Shown here: in pieces, positions 18,127 through 27,442 of the stretch | Numbering within the stretch: the stretch's first letter is position 1 | How the letters are laid out: each line of letters starts with the position of its first letter | Source of the DNA: Deinococcus radiopugnans ATCC 19172 | GTDB lineage: Bacteria; Deinococcota; Deinococci; Deinococcales; Deinococcaceae | Assembly (NCBI RefSeq): GCF_006335125.1 | Contig: NZ_VDMO01000033.1 | Coordinates: 1-27,442, forward strand | DNA: 27,442 nucleotides | Reading direction: 5' to 3' | Position numbers and translations under genes: made by a program | Notes under the pieces: generated by a model | Seen by the model: the letters and a program-made list of their open reading frames with translations, nothing else | Database searches by the model: none | What the model was told of the DNA's origin: nothing

Positions 18127-18167
18127 AAAAAACACAAAAGACCCGGCACGCCTTCACGTGCCGAGTC
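18127..18167 (-). terminator. Riboswitch expression platform: intrinsic terminator before terC
   Basis: On the minus strand an 11-bp GC-rich stem (18157-18167 with 18140-18150, one G-T pair) with a 6-nt loop is followed by a T-rich tract (18127-18139). Its 5' arm starts within the 3' edge of the aptamer (GCGAGAC, 18165-18171), so ligand-bound aptamer and terminator compete. This predicts that Mn2+ turns terC on. Confidence 0.88.
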
Positions 18168-18254
18168 TCGCCGTTTCAGAAATGCACCGGGATTGGAGCC
18201 CGTATTGACGATGCATTTCCCTGCCTGGGCAGGTGGCTACTCCCTCGTTGCCAA
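18162..18254 (-). ncRNA. yybP-ykoY (Mn2+-sensing) riboswitch aptamer
   Basis: All signature blocks of this class appear in order on the minus strand: GGGAGTAG (18237-18244), a hairpin arm with complementary halves (18220-18233), a stem GAAATGCA/TGCATTTC (18212-18219 with 18179-18186) enclosing CGTCAATACG (18201-18210), and GCGAGAC (18165-18171). These match the conserved loop and junction sequences known from E. coli alx and mntP leaders. Published members bind Mn2+ directly. The gene it controls, a TerC-family transporter, is the expected partner. Confidence 0.92.
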
Positions 18255-18256
18255 AA

Positions 18257-18262
18257 AGTGTA
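18257..18262 (-). promoter_or_regulatory. Candidate -10 element of the riboswitch transcript
   Basis: TACACT on the minus strand would start transcription near 18251, right at the 5' edge of the aptamer. No good -35 hexamer is seen. Confidence 0.45.
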
Positions 18263-18316
18263 GCGACCAGAGGCCGGAGAAAGCCTTAATCAAACTTTGA
18301 TGTGCAGACCCAGAGG

Positions 18317-18341
18317 GCGGCTGGACTTCATGCCCAGCCGC
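18317..18341 (-). terminator. Stem-loop after the second lipoprotein gene
   Basis: An 8-bp inverted repeat (GCGGCTGG with CCAGCCGC) around a 9-nt loop lies 7 bases past the lipoprotein stop codon. No T-run follows, so termination is only suggested by its position. Confidence 0.35.
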
Positions 18342-18347
18342 AGAGCT

Positions 18348-18980
18348 TTACTGGCTGGTGACCGGCGTCTCCACATGCAGGGTGTAGCGCTGGACCGGAT
18401 CGCTTTCCAGGCTGCGGAGGTAGGTGCGGGTGCCCTGCGGCAGATACACGTAATGCTCGGCGCGGGACCAGCCGGCCTTCAGCTTCCAGGTCTGCTGCAT
18501 GTCGGGGGTGGCGGTCTTGAAGACCACGGTGAACGGCTGGCTGGCATAGGCCACGCGGTCATGCGTCATCAGGTTCAGGGTCTCGCCGTCGTCGCGCTTT
18601 CCGTTGGTGTTCCCGTCCCGCCACATCGCCCAGCGCAGAAAACGAACCTGTGCGTCTCCAATGTTCGACTTCGCGCCGTCGGTCACGCTTCCGGCGGGCA
18701 GCACCAGCGCCACGTCCTGGGCGTTCTTCTCCTCGGCCTTCCAGCCGTCCGGATCAACCTCGCTACGGGTGGCCCCGGCGGGCACGCTCAGCTGGTACAC
18801 GCTCTGGCCGTCCTCGGTCAGCAGCGACAGGTAGGCGTTGGCGGGGGCTGCGGGAAAACGGACCTCCACGCCGGTGGGCAGCGGCGGGCGGCCCCCGTCG
18901 GGTAAGGCGGGGCTCCCCGCCGAACAGGACGCCAGCAGCAGGCCCAGCCCGGACAGGGCGATCAGATTCAGGCGCTTCAT
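18348..18980 (-). CDS. Lipoprotein, paralogue of its upstream neighbour
   Basis: A 210-residue exported lipoprotein with lipobox LLASC (cysteine near residue 19) and no known enzyme motif. The middle contains MWRDGNTNGKRDDGETLNLMTHDRVAYASQPFTVVFKT, followed by WSRAEHYVYLPQGTRTY. The same order of blocks occurs in the upstream gene (LFRDADGDGTPTKGEELFNTHDIYSYADAAFTYSF, then WSLVRHEVLQP). The DxDxDG-like acidic loop may bind calcium. The ATG overlaps the preceding stop codon (ATGA, 18977-18980) with a GGGGAGG site before it. Confidence 0.75.
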   Translation of the reverse strand: MKRLNLIALSGLGLLLASCSAGSPALPDGGRPPLPTGVEVRFPAAPANAYLSLLTEDGQSVYQLSVPAGATRSEVDPDGWKAEEKNAQDVALVLPAGSVTDGAKSNIGDAQVRFLRWAMWRDGNTNGKRDDGETLNLMTHDRVAYASQPFTVVFKTATPDMQQTWKLKAGWSRAEHYVYLPQGTRTYLRSLESDPVQRYTLHVETPVTSQ

Positions 18981-19741
18981 TTCAGACCTCCCCGGTCCAG
19001 ACCCTTCAGGCCCATCGAGATCAGGCGGTCTGTGGGTTCATGCAGGCGAATGGTCAGGCGTTGATCGGTGGTGGGCACGCTGTTCATGGTCACGCGGTAC
19101 TGGCCGGGCGTGGCGGTGGGCTGCAGCACCTCGTGGCGCACCAGGCTCCAGCCGGAGACGCGCGCCCCCGTTTCCTGCGACTTGCCGTCCGTGCTGGCGA
19201 AGCTGTAGGTAAAGGCCGCATCGGCGTAGCTGTAGATGTCGTGGGTGTTGAACAGTTCCTCGCCCTTGGTGGGTGTGCCGTCGCCGTCGGCGTCGCGGAA
19301 CAGCGTGAAGTACACGTTGCAGGTCTTGACCGTTTCCGGCGTGATCACCACGTCCTGCAGCCCCGAGGCCTCGCTGGTCTTGAAGAGCCTCAGGCAGCCC
19401 GCGTTCTTCTTGAGGGGGTCCAGCGCGTAGGACGCCAGCTGCAGTGTGCCGCCGTTGACCATCGCACTGGCGCTGGGACCGCCTGGATAGACGAACTGCC
19501 CATCCCTGCCCAGACTCCCATTGGCCAGGACCTGAACCCCCGCCTTTTGCGCGGGGTCCGAACCGTCCACGAAATAGATGGCGGCCAGGGTCAGCCCGTT
19601 CGTCTGGGCAGTCTCGGGAAAGCGGAACTCCAGGGTGGTGAAGGTGGGGGGCGGTGGGGGCTGGGGACAGGCGGTCAGCAGCGACATGGTCAATGCGCCG
19701 CCGCCCACTGTCAGGACAGCATTTTTCTGGGGTCTTTTCAT
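18977..19741 (-). CDS. Lipoprotein, first of a paralogous pair
   Basis: A 254-residue lipoprotein with lipobox LLTAC (cysteine near residue 25), then a run of prolines and a mostly beta-type body (TTLEFRFPETAQTNGLTLAAIYFVDGSD). It has an acidic loop DADGDGTPTKGEE that looks like a calcium-binding loop. I do not recognise a defined family. ATG 19741 is preferred over GTG 19750, because TACACT (19751-19756) sits too close to the latter; the transcript leader would be about three bases. It overlaps the next gene, so both are made together. Confidence 0.75.
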   Translation of the reverse strand: MKRPQKNAVLTVGGGALTMSLLTACPQPPPPPTFTTLEFRFPETAQTNGLTLAAIYFVDGSDPAQKAGVQVLANGSLGRDGQFVYPGGPSASAMVNGGTLQLASYALDPLKKNAGCLRLFKTSEASGLQDVVITPETVKTCNVYFTLFRDADGDGTPTKGEELFNTHDIYSYADAAFTYSFASTDGKSQETGARVSGWSLVRHEVLQPTATPGQYRVTMNSVPTTDQRLTIRLHEPTDRLISMGLKGLDRGGLK

Positions 19742-19806
19742 GGTGCCCACAGTGTACTGGGCAGCCCTAGACCACGGGTCCGAATGTGCGGAACAGTCTG
19801 GCGCGG

Positions 19807-21315
<1,509 letters not shown>

Positions 21316-21335
21316 GTCCACGGCTCCTGGGGCCA

Positions 21336-22199
21336 CTACTCCAGCTCCCGCAGGTAGCGGCGGCTGGCGAACAGGCTGCCCAGAAAGCCGATCAGGATGC
21401 CCAGCCCCGCCACGCCGCCCAACACTGGCAGTAGGGTCCCGGGGTCCGTGACCACCGGGAACACCGGGGCCAGTTCGCGCACCCGCACAGCCAGCCCCAG
21501 GTAGGCAGGGGTCAGCAGCGCCAGCGACAGCGCGGCGGCCAGCACCCCCACGATCAGGCCCTCGATCACGTGCGGCATGCGGATAAACGAGCGCGTGGCC
21601 CCCAGCAGGCGCATCACGCTGATCTCGTCGCGGCGGGCGTACATCGCCACCCGCACGGCATTCAGGATGTTAAACAGCGTGCCCAGCAGCAGCAGACCCA
21701 CCAGCGCGTAGCCGGCGCCGCGCACGGCGGTCAGCGTCTTGACGGTGGGGTCCACGTAGCCTGCGCCGTACTCCACGCCGTCCACGCCGACCAGATTGGC
21801 CACCACCGCCGCCACTGTGCGCGAATCCTCCACCCGGCTGACCTTCATGCGCAGGGTGTCGGGAAAGGGGTTGCCCACCAGCCCCGCCGCGTCGCGGGTG
21901 TACGGCGAAATCTGGCTCATCTCCTCCAGCACCTGCGCGCTGCTCACCAGCCGGGCCTCGCGCACCTGCGGCAGGCCTCTGACCTGCGACAGCAGTCCGG
22001 CGGTGTCGGCCTCCGGCGTCAGGAAGGCCGCCACCTCCACCTGCGATTCCAGCTGGCCCAGCGTGCGGTTCACGTTCAGGGTCAGCAGCAGCACGAACCC
22101 CAGCATCAGCAGGGTCAGGGTCATGGTCACCAGCGTCGCCAGCGTGGCCGTGAAATTGCCGCGCATGGCCAGCAGCGCCTGACGCAGGTGGTAGATCAC
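21336..22199 (-). CDS. ftsX: Cell division ABC transporter permease
   Basis: A 287-residue protein of the FtsX/MacB-permease type. One N-terminal helix (LATLVTMTLTLLMLGFVLLLTLNV), a large extracellular domain (about 45-170, VEVAAFLTPEADTAGLLSQV...), then three C-terminal helices starting at YALVGLLLLGTLFNILNAVRVAMYARRDEISVMRLLGATRSFI, the conserved FtsX block. FtsX passes FtsE's ATP-driven motion outward to periplasmic hydrolase activators such as the EnvC-like protein encoded next. GTG start at 22199 with only a weak GGGG site. Confidence 0.92.
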   Translation of the reverse strand: MIYHLRQALLAMRGNFTATLATLVTMTLTLLMLGFVLLLTLNVNRTLGQLESQVEVAAFLTPEADTAGLLSQVRGLPQVREARLVSSAQVLEEMSQISPYTRDAAGLVGNPFPDTLRMKVSRVEDSRTVAAVVANLVGVDGVEYGAGYVDPTVKTLTAVRGAGYALVGLLLLGTLFNILNAVRVAMYARRDEISVMRLLGATRSFIRMPHVIEGLIVGVLAAALSLALLTPAYLGLAVRVRELAPVFPVVTDPGTLLPVLGGVAGLGILIGFLGSLFASRRYLRELE

Positions 22200-22219
22200 T
22201 GGCCGCCCCTGGCGGCGGT

Positions 22220-22246
22220 GATGGTGGATGGTGGATGGTGGATGGA
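22220..22246. repeat. Tandem heptamer (GATGGTG) in the ftsE-ftsX gap
   Basis: GATGGTG is repeated three times plus a partial copy (22220-22226, 22227-22233, 22234-22240, 22241-22246). It lies in the 91-bp gap between ftsE and ftsX, where these genes usually overlap or nearly touch. Confidence 0.8.
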
Positions 22247-22290
22247 CAAAAGCAGTTCTCCATCAACCCTCACCCTTCTCCCATCTCCCC

Positions 22291-22974
22291 TCACAGCGCG
22301 TACCCCCCGTACGGGTCGTCGCGCACCAGCTTGCCCTTGCGCAGCGTCAGGGTGCGGTGGCGGTAGCTTTCCACCAGATCGCGGGCGTGGGTGGCGACCA
22401 CGACCGTGGTGCCGCGCAGATTGACGTTCTGCAGCACCTTGAGCACCTCGCGGCTGTTCTCGGGGTCCAGGTTGCCGGTGGGCTCGTCGGCCAGCAGCAG
22501 CGGTGGGTCACTCACGATGGCGCGGGCAATCGCCACCCGCTGCTGCTCGCCCTGCGACAGCTGCACCGGCAGGGCGTACTTCTTGTGTTCCAGCCCGACC
22601 GTCCGCAGCGCTGCCGTAACCCGGCCCGGCCACTCGCGCCCGTGCACGCCGGTCACCCGCAGCGCGAAGGCCACGTTGTCGTAGGCGTTCAGGTGCGAGA
22701 GCAGCAGGTTGTCCTGAAACACGGTGCCCATGCGGCGGCGCAGCAGCGCCGTGCGCCGCCCCTTGTAGTGCTTCAGGGACTGCCCGGCCACCCGGACCTC
22801 GCCGCGCGTGGGCAGCGCCCGCTTGAGCACCAGATTCATGAAGCTGCTCTTGCCAGCGCCCGAATGGCCCACCAGATACGCGAACTCGCCCTTGCCGATC
22901 TGCAGGCTCACGTCGTCTAGGGCCAGTGTGCCGGTGATGGGATACGACAGCGTGACGCTGTGGAACTGGATCAC
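22291..22974 (-). CDS. ftsE: Cell division ABC transporter ATPase
   Basis: A 227-residue ABC ATPase. Walker A GHSGAGKSS (about 35-43), Q-loop in TVFQDNLLL, signature LSQGEQQRVAIARA, Walker B LLLADEPTGNLD, and the H-loop ATHARDLV. It powers FtsX, coupling cell division to peptidoglycan hydrolysis at the septum. GTG 22974 is preferred (GGAG seven bases upstream, VIQFHSVTLSYP as start); an in-frame extension to 23094 has no ABC-like content. First of three genes with ftsX and the EnvC-like gene. Confidence 0.92.
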   Translation of the reverse strand: MIQFHSVTLSYPITGTLALDDVSLQIGKGEFAYLVGHSGAGKSSFMNLVLKRALPTRGEVRVAGQSLKHYKGRRTALLRRRMGTVFQDNLLLSHLNAYDNVAFALRVTGVHGREWPGRVTAALRTVGLEHKKYALPVQLSQGEQQRVAIARAIVSDPPLLLADEPTGNLDPENSREVLKVLQNVNLRGTTVVVATHARDLVESYRHRTLTLRKGKLVRDDPYGGYAL

Positions 22975-23172
22975 CGCAGCGCTCCGGCGCGGGGCAGGGC
23001 AGGACAGAGGCAGCAAGGAGAACGCATGGTCGCTGCCCAGCATAGCCCAGACCATGAAGGTCCGCTCAGGACGCCTCTCAGAATTCCAGGCCACTGGCCG
23101 CGCAGGCGTTTTTGAGGCTTTGCTGAGGTCCGCCTGTCACCTGAGCTTCAATAGTCGCTCAGGGGGGCGCAC

Positions 23173-23178
23173 TATTCT
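23173..23178 (+). promoter_or_regulatory. Leaderless-type -10 element of the S41 protease gene
   Basis: TATTCT ends six bases before GTG 23185. No ribosome binding site is present, which agrees with a leaderless start. Confidence 0.5.
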
Positions 23179-23184
23179 GACCAG

Positions 23185-24501
<1,317 letters not shown>

Positions 24502-24534
24502 GGGCGGGGTGAAGTCAGCGCTGGAATCTTGGGC

Positions 24535-24564
24535 CTCTCCCCCGCCCGGGCGGAGGGGCTTTTC
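24535..24564 (+). terminator. Terminator of the S41 protease gene
   Basis: A GC-rich inverted repeat (CCCC-CCGCC with GGCGG-GGGG, one mismatch) centred near 24547 is followed by TTTT. It lies 34 bases past the stop codon. Confidence 0.75.
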
Positions 24565-24712
24565 TGGCGTTGGAAGGACAGACAACTGCGCTTCTGCCAA
24601 CCCCTCCCGCCTTTCCCCTCTAGCACTCCCCTCCACGCTCTGATAATGTGGTGAGTTGCGCTGTGTGGCGAGGCCAGACCTTGCCCGGATTCGGCGTGAA
24701 GAGAGGTGAAAC
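24565..24712 (+). promoter_or_regulatory. Promoter and leader of the rpsF cluster
   Basis: GATAAT at 24642-24647 is a reasonable -10 element, which would give a leader of about 58 nt. In the leader, CCCGGATTCGG just before the ribosome binding site could fold into a small hairpin; many bacteria regulate rpsF operons through an S6:S18-binding leader RNA, but I cannot confirm the motif here. No -35 hexamer is clear. Confidence 0.35.
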
Positions 24713-25021
24713 ATGAACCAGTACGACCTGAACCTGATCCTGAACCCCAACCTCAGCGCCGAGCAGGTGCAAATCGAGAAGGACTACATCGAAACCACGC
24801 TGAAGAACAGCGGGGCCGAGATGAGCAACCTCGACGACGTGGGCAACCGCCGCCTGGCTTACGCCATCGACAAGGACCGCGAGGGCTATTACCTGATGTA
24901 CACCATCAAGGCCGGCGGCAACCCTGAAAAGGACATCGCCAGCACCCTGCGTCTGCGTGACCACGTGCGCCGCGTCCTGGTGGTCAAGGACCGCCCGGAA
25001 TGGAAGACCAAGAAGGCCTGA
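24713..25021 (+). CDS. rpsF: 30S ribosomal protein S6
   Basis: A 102-residue S6 protein that binds 16S rRNA together with S18 in the platform of the small subunit. Characteristic residues: MNQYDLNLILNPNLS at the start, DDVGNRRLAYAIDKDREGYYLMYTIKA in the middle and LRLRDHVRRVLVVKDRPEW near the end. An AGGTG ribosome binding site is four bases before ATG. It heads the cluster with ssb, rpsR and rplI. Confidence 0.95.
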   Translation: MNQYDLNLILNPNLSAEQVQIEKDYIETTLKNSGAEMSNLDDVGNRRLAYAIDKDREGYYLMYTIKAGGNPEKDIASTLRLRDHVRRVLVVKDRPEWKTKKA

Positions 25022-25031
25022 GCACTGCCGG

Positions 25032-25073
25032 GAGCGTTACGCTCTTGACAGAACCAAGTCGCCTTGTTACAGT
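25032..25073 (+). promoter_or_regulatory. Strong internal promoter before ssb, preceded by a small hairpin
   Basis: TTGACA (25045-25050) and TACAGT (25068-25073) are 17 nt apart, and TG-T before the second hexamer makes it an extended -10. It is the best promoter in the window besides that of the rRNA. It would leave a leader of about 92 nt for ssb and give SSB, S18 and L9 a source of transcription separate from S6. A 5-bp hairpin (25032-25044, GAGCG-TTA-CGCTC) abuts the -35 element. Confidence 0.8.
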
Positions 25074-25171
25074 CTTTCTAACCCGCACAGGGCCACATTG
25101 CCAGCCACGTTAAAGCCCCCAGTTACGGCACGCCCCAGCGCGTCCAGCCAGCCACCAAGGAGAACACTGTT

Positions 25172-26074
<903 letters not shown>

Positions 26075-26110
26075 AACTTTTTGTAGGGCCAAGGCAGGCA
26101 CAAGGAACAT

Positions 26111-26380
26111 ATGACGCAATCCAGCGACCGCAAACCGCGTGGCAAGGGGCCCAAGCGCCCCCGCAAGCCCAAGGTTGACCCCTTCTCCATCGGGGAACTT
26201 GAAATTACCGATTACAAAGACGTGAAGATGCTGCGCCGTTTTGTCTCCGACACCGGCAAGATTCTTCCTCGCCGCCGCACCGGCCTCTCGGCCAAGCACC
26301 AGCGCCGCATTTCGCAGACCATCAAGGTCGCGCGTCAGCTGGCCCTGCTGCCCTACACCGAGAAACTGGTTCGGAAGTAA
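26111..26380 (+). CDS. rpsR: 30S ribosomal protein S18
   Basis: An 89-residue S18 with the usual core [47 protein letters not shown] and a basic N-terminal extension (about 25 residues of Lys, Arg and Pro). It has no cysteines, so it is a zinc-independent form. AAGGA lies four bases before the ATG. It pairs with S6 on 16S rRNA. Confidence 0.95.
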   Translation: MTQSSDRKPRGKGPKRPRKPKVDPFSIGELEITDYKDVKMLRRFVSDTGKILPRRRTGLSAKHQRRISQTIKVARQLALLPYTEKLVRK

Positions 26381-26393
26381 GGAGAGCTGAGCC

Positions 26394-26846
26394 ATGCAAG
26401 TCATTCTGATGGAACCCGGCAAGCTGGGCCAGACCGGCGATATTGTGGAAGTCAAGAACGGGTACGCCCGCAACTGGCTGATTCCGCAGGGCATCGCCAC
26501 CAGCGCCACCGCCGCCAACATGAAGAGCCTGGAAGCCCGCATCCGCGCGCGCCAGAAGATTCAGGCCCAGGAAAAGGCCACCGCCGAGGACCTCGCCAGC
26601 CGCCTGAACGGAGTCGCCATCGAAATGAGCGTCCGTGCGGGTGAAGGCAAGATCTACGGCGCCGTGACCCACGCCGACGTGGCGGGCGCGCTGGACCAGC
26701 TCGGTTTTGACATCGACAAGCGCAAGCTGGAGATGCCCAAGACCGTCAAGGAAATCGGCGAGTACGACATCGCCTACCGCGCCCACCCCGAAGTGACCAT
26801 CCCCATGAAACTGGTGGTCCACGCGCAGAAGGAAAGCCAGAAGTAA
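26394..26846 (+). CDS. rplI: 50S ribosomal protein L9
   Basis: A 150-residue L9. The N-terminal domain MQVILMEPGKLGQTGDIVEVKNGYARNWLIPQGIA carries the L9 signature; a long charged connecting helix (about 45-75) leads to the C-terminal domain (VRAGEGKIYGAVTHADVAGALDQLGFDIDKRKLEMP..). AAGGAG is nine bases upstream. It is the last gene of the cluster and is followed by a terminator. Confidence 0.95.
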   Translation: MQVILMEPGKLGQTGDIVEVKNGYARNWLIPQGIATSATAANMKSLEARIRARQKIQAQEKATAEDLASRLNGVAIEMSVRAGEGKIYGAVTHADVAGALDQLGFDIDKRKLEMPKTVKEIGEYDIAYRAHPEVTIPMKLVVHAQKESQK

Positions 26847-26876
26847 ATTCCGGGCTCAAAATCTGCTCCGAGAAAG

Positions 26877-26903
26877 GCCCCACCCGTTGCGGTGGGGCTT
26901 TTT
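26877..26903 (+). terminator. Rho-independent terminator of the ribosomal cluster
   Basis: An 8-bp stem GCCCCACC/GGTGGGGC (26877-26884 with 26891-26898) and 6-nt loop are followed by five T residues. Confidence 0.92.
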
Positions 26904-26911
26904 CGTTCTGT

Positions 26912-26942
26912 CATGAAGGGGCTGCTCTACACTCCCTTCATG
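26912..26942 (+). promoter_or_regulatory. Leaderless promoter inside a 9-bp inverted repeat
   Basis: TACACT (26928-26933) ends six bases before the lipoprotein ATG at 26940. The 9-bp arms CATGAAGGG (26912-26920) and CCCTTCATG (26934-26942) flank it perfectly, the right arm including the ATG. If the transcript is leaderless the repeat is not in the RNA, so it is better explained as a protein-binding site than as a hairpin. Confidence 0.55.
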
Positions 26943-27317
26943 CGAAAACTGGCGACGTTGGCTCTGATGACCCTGGCCCTGGCCGCATGTGGCGAAAGCC
27001 CTGGCCCACAGCCTGCCAGCGAACCCGTGCTGAGTGTTTCGGTCCATCCGGCCGCACCCCAGGCCGGGCAGAACGTGACCTTCACGGTCAGCCTGACGGG
27101 AGGGTCTGGAACGTGGAATGTGGCGCTGTTCAATCAGGACCCAGATGGCAGAGTCGATCAGCTTTATCCGAATCGCCTGCCAGACGGTCAGCCCACGCTG
27201 ACGCCCGGCGCGACCCTGAACTTTCCACCGCCGAATGCCAGGTATCTTTTCGTTGCTGCTGGACCATTTGGAACCAATACGCTGCTCGTTTACGCCACGC
27301 AGAACACTCTGGATTTA
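26940..27317 (+). pseudogene. DUF4384-like lipoprotein gene interrupted by an IS630-type element
   Basis: From ATG 26940 the frame gives a lipoprotein: signal MRKLATLALMTLALAAC with lipobox LAAC (Cys17), a linker, and a domain with VDQLYPNRLPDGQPTLTPGATLNFPPPNARYLFVAAGPFGTNTLLVYAT that resembles DUF4384. At about codon 126 (LDL, 27312-27317) protein-like sequence ends and the frame continues without a stop into DNA of the insertion sequence, giving an Arg/Ser-rich artefact (RSRIRSRIRDGSS..). The gene is therefore truncated, and the frame stays open to the window edge. This is why ordinary stop-to-stop calling misses it. Confidence 0.8.
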
Positions 27318-27442
27318 AGTAGATCGCGAATAAGAAGTAGAATTAGGGATGGGTCGTCCCGCACGACAGATCGAGATCAGCGAAGCCGCCGACCAACAGC
27401 TCCATGCACTGGAGTTCAATGTGCATGTCCACCCGAAAGTGC
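27318..27442 (+). mobile_element. IS630-family insertion sequence, left end, partial
   Basis: The element probably begins right after the TA dinucleotide at 27316-27317, the target that IS630-type elements duplicate. The first 30 bases have an AGTAGA motif twice (27318-27323 and 27335-27340), as in a terminal repeat region, then a transposase start codon. The right end, the second TA and the rest of the target gene lie outside the window. Confidence 0.7.
27349..27442 (+). CDS. IS630-family transposase, N-terminal fragment
   Basis: ATG 27349 opens a frame with 31 residues before the window ends: MGRPARQIEISEAADQQLHA and then LEFNVHVHPKV. The MGRPAR opening followed by EISEAADQQLHAL is typical of IS630-type transposases with an N-terminal helix-turn-helix. 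The catalytic DDE residues would be further right. Its frame differs from the interrupted lipoprotein gene. Confidence 0.7.
   Translation, partial: MGRPARQIEISEAADQQLHALEFNVHVHPKV

Noticed and set aside
25061..25085. Possible DdrO (RDRM) palindrome at the ssb promoter
   Set aside because: TTACAGTCTTTCTAACC matches the 17-bp consensus at only about six positions and is not palindromic.

Overview
The window is chromosomal DNA from a Deinococcus-type bacterium. This rests on high GC, a double-OB-fold SSB of about 300 residues inside an rpsF-ssb-rpsR-rplI cluster, a FrnE-type thiol oxidoreductase with CPWC plus a C-terminal CX4C motif, and many genes whose start codon lies 6-7 nt after a TANNNT hexamer. 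That spacing is the leaderless arrangement known in Deinococcus. Species cannot be fixed from the sequence alone.

Layout. 1-300: the 5' end of a 16S rRNA gene on the minus strand, its hairpin-rich leader and a near-consensus promoter. 521-1693: prfB (release factor 2) with an intact +1 programmed frameshift site. 1931-3073: a Ser/Thr kinase whose frame continues after its amber stop into a membrane segment. 3050-4118: two copies of a small inverted-repeat-ended element flanking a cyclophilin gene. 4119-6522 (minus): an erythromycin-esterase-like secreted protein, a four-helix membrane protein and an XRE regulator, coupled by 4-nt overlaps. 6646-9802 (minus): M29 aminopeptidase, an ArsR-type regulator with a DUF2087 domain preceded by a 79-aa protein, trmL and ispF. 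10029-14068 (minus): a short exopolysaccharide unit (WbaP-type phosphoglycosyltransferase and two GT4 glycosyltransferases), followed by about 0.8 kb without a recognisable gene.

14913-18300: a TRIC-like channel, a secreted SH3/excalibur protein, frnE, and a TerC-family membrane protein preceded by a clear yybP-ykoY (Mn2+) riboswitch with its own terminator. 18348-19741: two overlapping lipoprotein genes that look like diverged paralogues. 19807-22974 (minus): ftsE, ftsX and an EnvC-like activator, a divisome module controlling peptidoglycan hydrolysis, divergent from a CtpA-type S41 protease. 24713-26846: the rpsF-ssb-rpsR-rplI cluster with a strong internal promoter before ssb and a terminator after rplI. 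26940-27442: a DUF4384-like lipoprotein gene interrupted by the left end of an IS630-family insertion sequence that runs off the window.

Most genes are housekeeping or cell-envelope genes. The points most worth following are the kinase amber stop, the Mn2+ riboswitch on terC, the two small repeat elements, the IS junction, and the palindromes over leaderless promoters. I saw no CRISPR array, tRNA, prophage or obvious new defence system.
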